The notes under the pieces: model-generated
What the model saw: the letters and a program-made list of their open reading frames with translations, nothing else
Databases searched by the model: none
Told to the model about the DNA's origin: nothing
Program-made: the position numbers and the translations under genes
From: Carex sylvatica
Lineage: Eukaryota > Streptophyta > Magnoliopsida > Poales > Cyperaceae
Direction of reading: 5' to 3'
Length of the DNA stretch: 32,863 bases
NCBI GenBank assembly: GCA_964058845.1
Contig: CAXKVR010000095.1
Coordinates: 1-32,863 of the forward strand
Part shown: one piece after another, positions 29,801-32,863 of the stretch
Position numbering within the stretch: position 1 is the stretch's first letter
How the letters are laid out: every line of letters begins with the position of its first letter

Positions 29801-30209
29801 CTTGCTTTCCTTTTTTGCTCTGTAGCAGTTCTTATCCCATAGATGAGCTTCATACCTCCCTGCCCATCTATGCCTGATTGCATGCAATGCATATTCAACA
29901 AAAAACCAATCTCAAATTTAGAAAATTTATATTAATTTTGAAGCTTGTTTGTTTGTTTGTTTGTTTGTTTTTTGTTTTTCCTGATAAAATATATGTTGAT
30001 AATTAATTAATATTACCTTGTGACTCCTCTATAGATATAGAGCTCCTCTTTTCATTGCCATTAGGAGAGAGGGTTTTGGGTGGGTTTTGGGTTCTCTTGG
30101 CACGCTTAGACTTGGGCTTGTTCTCCTTTTCACATGCATTGTAAGAGGAGTTGGAGGAGGTGGAGGCAGAAGGAGAGAGAGGAGGGGGGTTTGGGCATGG
30201 CCTCTTCAT
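29801..30209 (-). pseudogene. Captured WRINKLED1-like AP2 gene fragment
   Basis: Two exon remnants on the minus strand. Exon a (30209-30017) starts MKRPCPNPPPLSPSASTSS and has a basic KSKRAKR segment, resembling WRI1-type N-termini, ending at donor CAAG|GTAATA. Exon b (29873-29801) follows acceptor AATCAG and encodes HRWAGRYEAHLWDK, the AP2-domain core of AINTEGUMENTA/WRI1-class factors, ending at GCAAG|GTACTT. An extra AT pair (ATATCTAT) at the end of exon a puts the YRGVTR portion out of frame, and exon b has lost several residues after WDKNC with a further frame shift. It lies antisense within the presumed first intron of the CACTA second gene, so it is most likely a transduplicated host fragment and not functional. 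The AP2 match is strong; the WRI1 assignment is moderate. Confidence 0.78.
29944..29970. repeat. GTTT microsatellite
   Basis: Six to seven tandem GTTT units, followed by a T-run, within the intron between the AP2 exon remnants. Confidence 0.85.
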
Positions 30210-30296
30210 TTGGAATACATGTGAAAAATTATCATGGGTTTTTGGTTGAAGGTAATGTTGAGATTGTGGGGTATTAAAAAGGGTCGTAGTTAGTTA

Positions 30297-30304
30297 TATT
30301 TATA
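30297..30304 (-). promoter_or_regulatory. TATA box upstream of the captured AP2 fragment
   Basis: The minus strand reads TATAAATA about 90 bases before the ATG at 30209. This suggests that the host gene's core promoter was captured with its first exons. Confidence 0.55.
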
Positions 30305-30309
30305 TACAA

Positions 30310-30722
30310 GTAGGAAGTAGGAACCAACCACTGGATGTTATGTGGCAAATGAACAAACAACTGCGTTTGCACATTTGAAAGGAGTAGAAAATATAATGGA
30401 ATTAACCATTGTGATGTTTAAATAATTATGTGGATTTTTAAAATATAATAAAATCTTTTAAATTTAAAACAAATTAAGTAAACCTTGTCGCTACATTAGT
30501 TTGAAATTTTATAAATTTGACATGTAAGTGCTTAATTCACTCGTAAAGTATATCGGTTTCAATAGTTTGGATGAGTCATTTTAAGTCAATTTAATCAGAA
30601 AAACTGAATGAGGGCATCTATTAGTGCTCAATGCCAAAACTGAATTAGGATCTATTTGCTTGTATTAGTGCTTCTATTTATAAATTCTGAACAATTTTTT
30701 TAAAATTTTAAAAGTTTAATAG
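30310..30722. other. AT-rich DNA upstream of the second gene's ATG exon
   Basis: No coding feature seen. It ends at a possible splice acceptor TTTAATAG|ATCAAG just before the ATG at 30729. Confidence 0.5.
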
Positions 30723-30728
30723 ATCAAG

Positions 30729-32863
30729 ATGGAAAAAGTTCCATTGAGCATCGAAAAAGCTAGAGAAGAGAGGATTAACTCAAACACGGAGAGGATGAAA
30801 CAACTTGGCATTCACACAATCGCACGCGATGTCAACAGTTTATCGAATTTGAAGAAGATTGATCCAACAAGGAAGAGAAGGGTTGAAATGTCGAGTGAAG
30901 AGCAAGGTGTGGTTGGAGAAGGCAGCAGCCCTCAAAATCATTGTGGTACCAAAAATTTTTTTTTTTTTTTTTTTAGGTGGATTTTCAGAGCCGTGTTGAG
31001 GGTTTCGCCCCTAATTATAAGTTGACCTATTAAATTATGTAATTGCAGATATGCATGTAGAGGAGTATACTCCTTTAAATTCTACCGATGAATCAAGTAG
31101 TGAGGAGGAAGCACCACAAAAAAAGAAGAGAAAGAAGAGAAAGATAGATTCAAACCCTGCCATTAACTCGAGGTATATTTTCATCATAACTTGTTGAAAT
31201 TATTGAATAATATTAATTCCTTTCAACTTAGTCCCCTTTAACTATTTTTTTGTGAAATTTGTAAATTGTAGGGTTTGTGAAGAGCAAGGTGTGGTAGGGG
31301 AAGGCAGCAGCCATCAAAATCTCATTGGAGCAAATCCGGGTAAAGTTTTTAATCTACCTAATCCTTTAAATTCTCTTCAAGAAATATATTATGAATTGAC
31401 CAAGTCTTATTTGGAATAAAATAAAAGGTTTTGCTCAATTTATAAAGACTTGATAAAAAATATTGAAAAGGTTTTGTTCAATTACTATCACATTGAGATG
31501 CCCCCTGTAATAAATAAAAAATAATTAATATCATACAAACTTTTAAAATTAACAAAATAGTTCATTTATAAGTGCAAAATACCGTTGGAGTGATCAAACA
31601 AAAAGCAAAGTTTGCTTGATCGATCTCACAAACATTTCTAAATTTTTTACATATTCATAGATTTCAATATGTACCAATGGTTCTGATTTTATAGAGATGG
31701 ATATAGAGGAATACAATCCTTCAACATCTTCTGATTCATCGAGTGGTGAGGAGGAACCACCACAAAAAAAGACGAGAGGTCGGACCACTTGTGCTAATTT
31801 AGGAAAGAGGTCTAATATACGTATCAGGTTCAACAGGCATGGGCATCCAAAGGGTAAAATGTTGAGCAAATACTTGACTTACGTGGCAACAGTGACAAAA
31901 GAGAGAATTCCTATCACTGTTCAGAATTGGAAGAAAGTTGACATAGAGTTGAAGGAAGAGTGTTGGGAGGAGATAAAGGTACAACTTGGGTTCAAAATAT
32001 TAAAAATCCTTTTGAATATAATTTTACATTTAAATATTGTGTAATTATTTGAAATGCAGCAATTTTGGGGCATAAAAACAGAAAGAGGCTTCAAGCATGC
32101 AACAAAGAAAATGAATTCAGCATGGAAAAATTTTAAGAGTGATCTCGTAAATGATTACATGAGGGTAGACAAAGAACCATTCAGCAAATACAATTGGATA
32201 AGCTCACAATGTTGGAAAGAATTTGTGAGGCAAAAGTCGACGGAAGAGTTTCAGGTACTATTTAATCAGATCATTATTTATCATATATTTTCTTCATTTC
32301 TTTTTAATTATACCTAACCTGCATGTTTCCTTTTGATTGTAGAAATTAAGTAAGAATAATCGCGAAATGTGCAAGAGGAATGACAACCCACACCGCTTAG
32401 GATCCCGTGGATACGATGTGAAAAAACGCGTGTGGAATAAAAAATTCAAAGAGAACTCTGCTGATTTGGCACCTATCCTAGATATAAAGGATAAAAGGAG
32501 CCAATTTTATGTATTGGGACGAATGGTAACAACACCAGATGGGACTCTTGAGGCCCCTCCAAAGACCCAAGCTCTAATAGAGACCATTGTAAGTGCTGAT
32601 TTGACCTGATTTTATAGTGTTTTTGTTTTTCAGATTTTTTGTTTTCTGAAAAAAAAATCTGGCTATCTTAGACAGCAAATTATCAAACCCTCTTGACATT
32701 TCTTATATATTTCCAACAGAAAGACACACAACAAAAGGTCGACTTGGGGGACCTCGAAGTAAGTGGCTCGAGTGATGTTCTCACGCTTTCCCTAGGGAAC
32801 CCAGAACATACAGGTCGGACGAGGGGTCTTGGGGCGCACGTGACTAGGAAACAAGGCTTAAAT
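30729..32863 (+). CDS. CACTA second gene: Ptta/En/Spm transposase (Transposase_24-like, TNPA-like), 3' end outside the window
   Basis: Accessory DNA-binding type protein of an En/Spm element. Seven coding exons join in one frame by GT-AG introns: 30729-30945, 31049-31172, 31272-31339, 31695-31978, 32060-32254, 32343-32588 and 32720-32863 (continuing). Exon 1 encodes a basic helix-rich start (ERMKQLGIHTIARD). Exons 2 and 4 each have an acidic SSSEEE-like stretch followed by a lysine-rich, NLS-like stretch. Exons 4-6 hold the Transposase_24 signature: RGRTTCANLGKRSNIRI, PITVQNWKKVD, AWKNFKSDL, WKEFVRQKSTEEFQ, NPHRLGSRGY. Exon 7 has LTLSLGNPEHTGRTRGLGAH, common in this family. Exons 3-4 repeat the content of exons 1-2. 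No stops are seen within the joined frame. Confidence 0.88.

Larger units (their letters stand above)
19161..32863 (+). mobile_element. CACTA (En/Spm) DNA transposon, 5' end and both genes; 3' end outside the window
   Basis: It starts CACTAGTACAAAAAACCCC, the CACTA signature. Behind it comes an array of short inverted repeats, then a TNP2-type transposase gene and a Ptta/En/Spm-type gene on the same strand, the gene pair of autonomous CACTA elements (TNPD-like and TNPA-like). No matching 3' terminus (…TGTACTAGTG after the second gene) occurs before the window ends, so more than 13.7 kb of element is implied. The TTT before the terminus may be the 3-bp target duplication but cannot be checked here. 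Confidence 0.85.

Overview
The window looks like a transposon-rich stretch of an AT-rich angiosperm nuclear genome. It holds no intact host gene and no rRNA, tRNA or CRISPR array. The plant assignment rests on a Ty1/copia polyprotein with a tRNA-iMet-type primer site, an En/Spm (CACTA) element with TNP2-type and Ptta/En/Spm-type (Transposase_24-like) genes, miniature inverted-repeat elements, and a fragment of a plant AP2 (WRINKLED1-like) gene. The species cannot be named from this sequence.

Bases 1-7994 form a near-perfect palindrome: arms 1-3892 and 4102-7994 around a 209-bp spacer. The turn-around lies inside a 422-bp Mutator-type foldback MITE (3582-4003; 9-bp TSD TAGAAATAA). The left edge of the window cuts the left arm, so its true extent is unknown. 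By eye I found only two substitutions and one homopolymer indel between the arms.

Bases 5677-16962 are a complete but decayed copia retrotransposon on the minus strand (TSD CAATG on both sides): 5' LTR, primer binding site, gag, protease, integrase, RT/RNase H, an extra 450-codon decayed ORF after pol, polypurine tract, 3' LTR. It is inserted inside an older solo LTR of the same family (5292-5676 plus 16968-17726; TSD AGTGT). All these LTRs have AACGTT-rich arrays upstream of a TATAAATAG box, and a further AACGTT array lies inside the element, upstream of the extra ORF. The left palindrome arm holds a mirror copy of the 3' end of this nested arrangement.

Bases 17727-19160 are intergenic and include a roughly 775-bp MITE (17998-18772). 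From 19161 (CACTAGTACAAAAAACCCC) a CACTA element begins and runs past the right end of the window. It carries three arrays of hairpin-forming ACTGACTGTTTT / AAAACAGTCAGT repeats: one at the 5' terminus, one just before the 5' exon of an intact 1091-codon TNP2-type transposase gene (23044-26319), and one just before the putative 5' exon of the second gene. The second gene (ATG at 30729, seven coding exons with consistent splice phases, continuing past 32863) encodes a Ptta/En/Spm-type protein and contains a duplicated exon pair. Its 5' exon carries a GC-rich 42-bp minisatellite. Its long first intron holds, in antisense, a captured WRI1-like AP2 gene fragment with its own TATA box.

The most interesting candidates are the palindrome nucleated at a MITE, and the CACTA element in which the same hairpin-repeat module precedes both genes, which suggests coordinated feedback control by the element's own DNA-binding protein.
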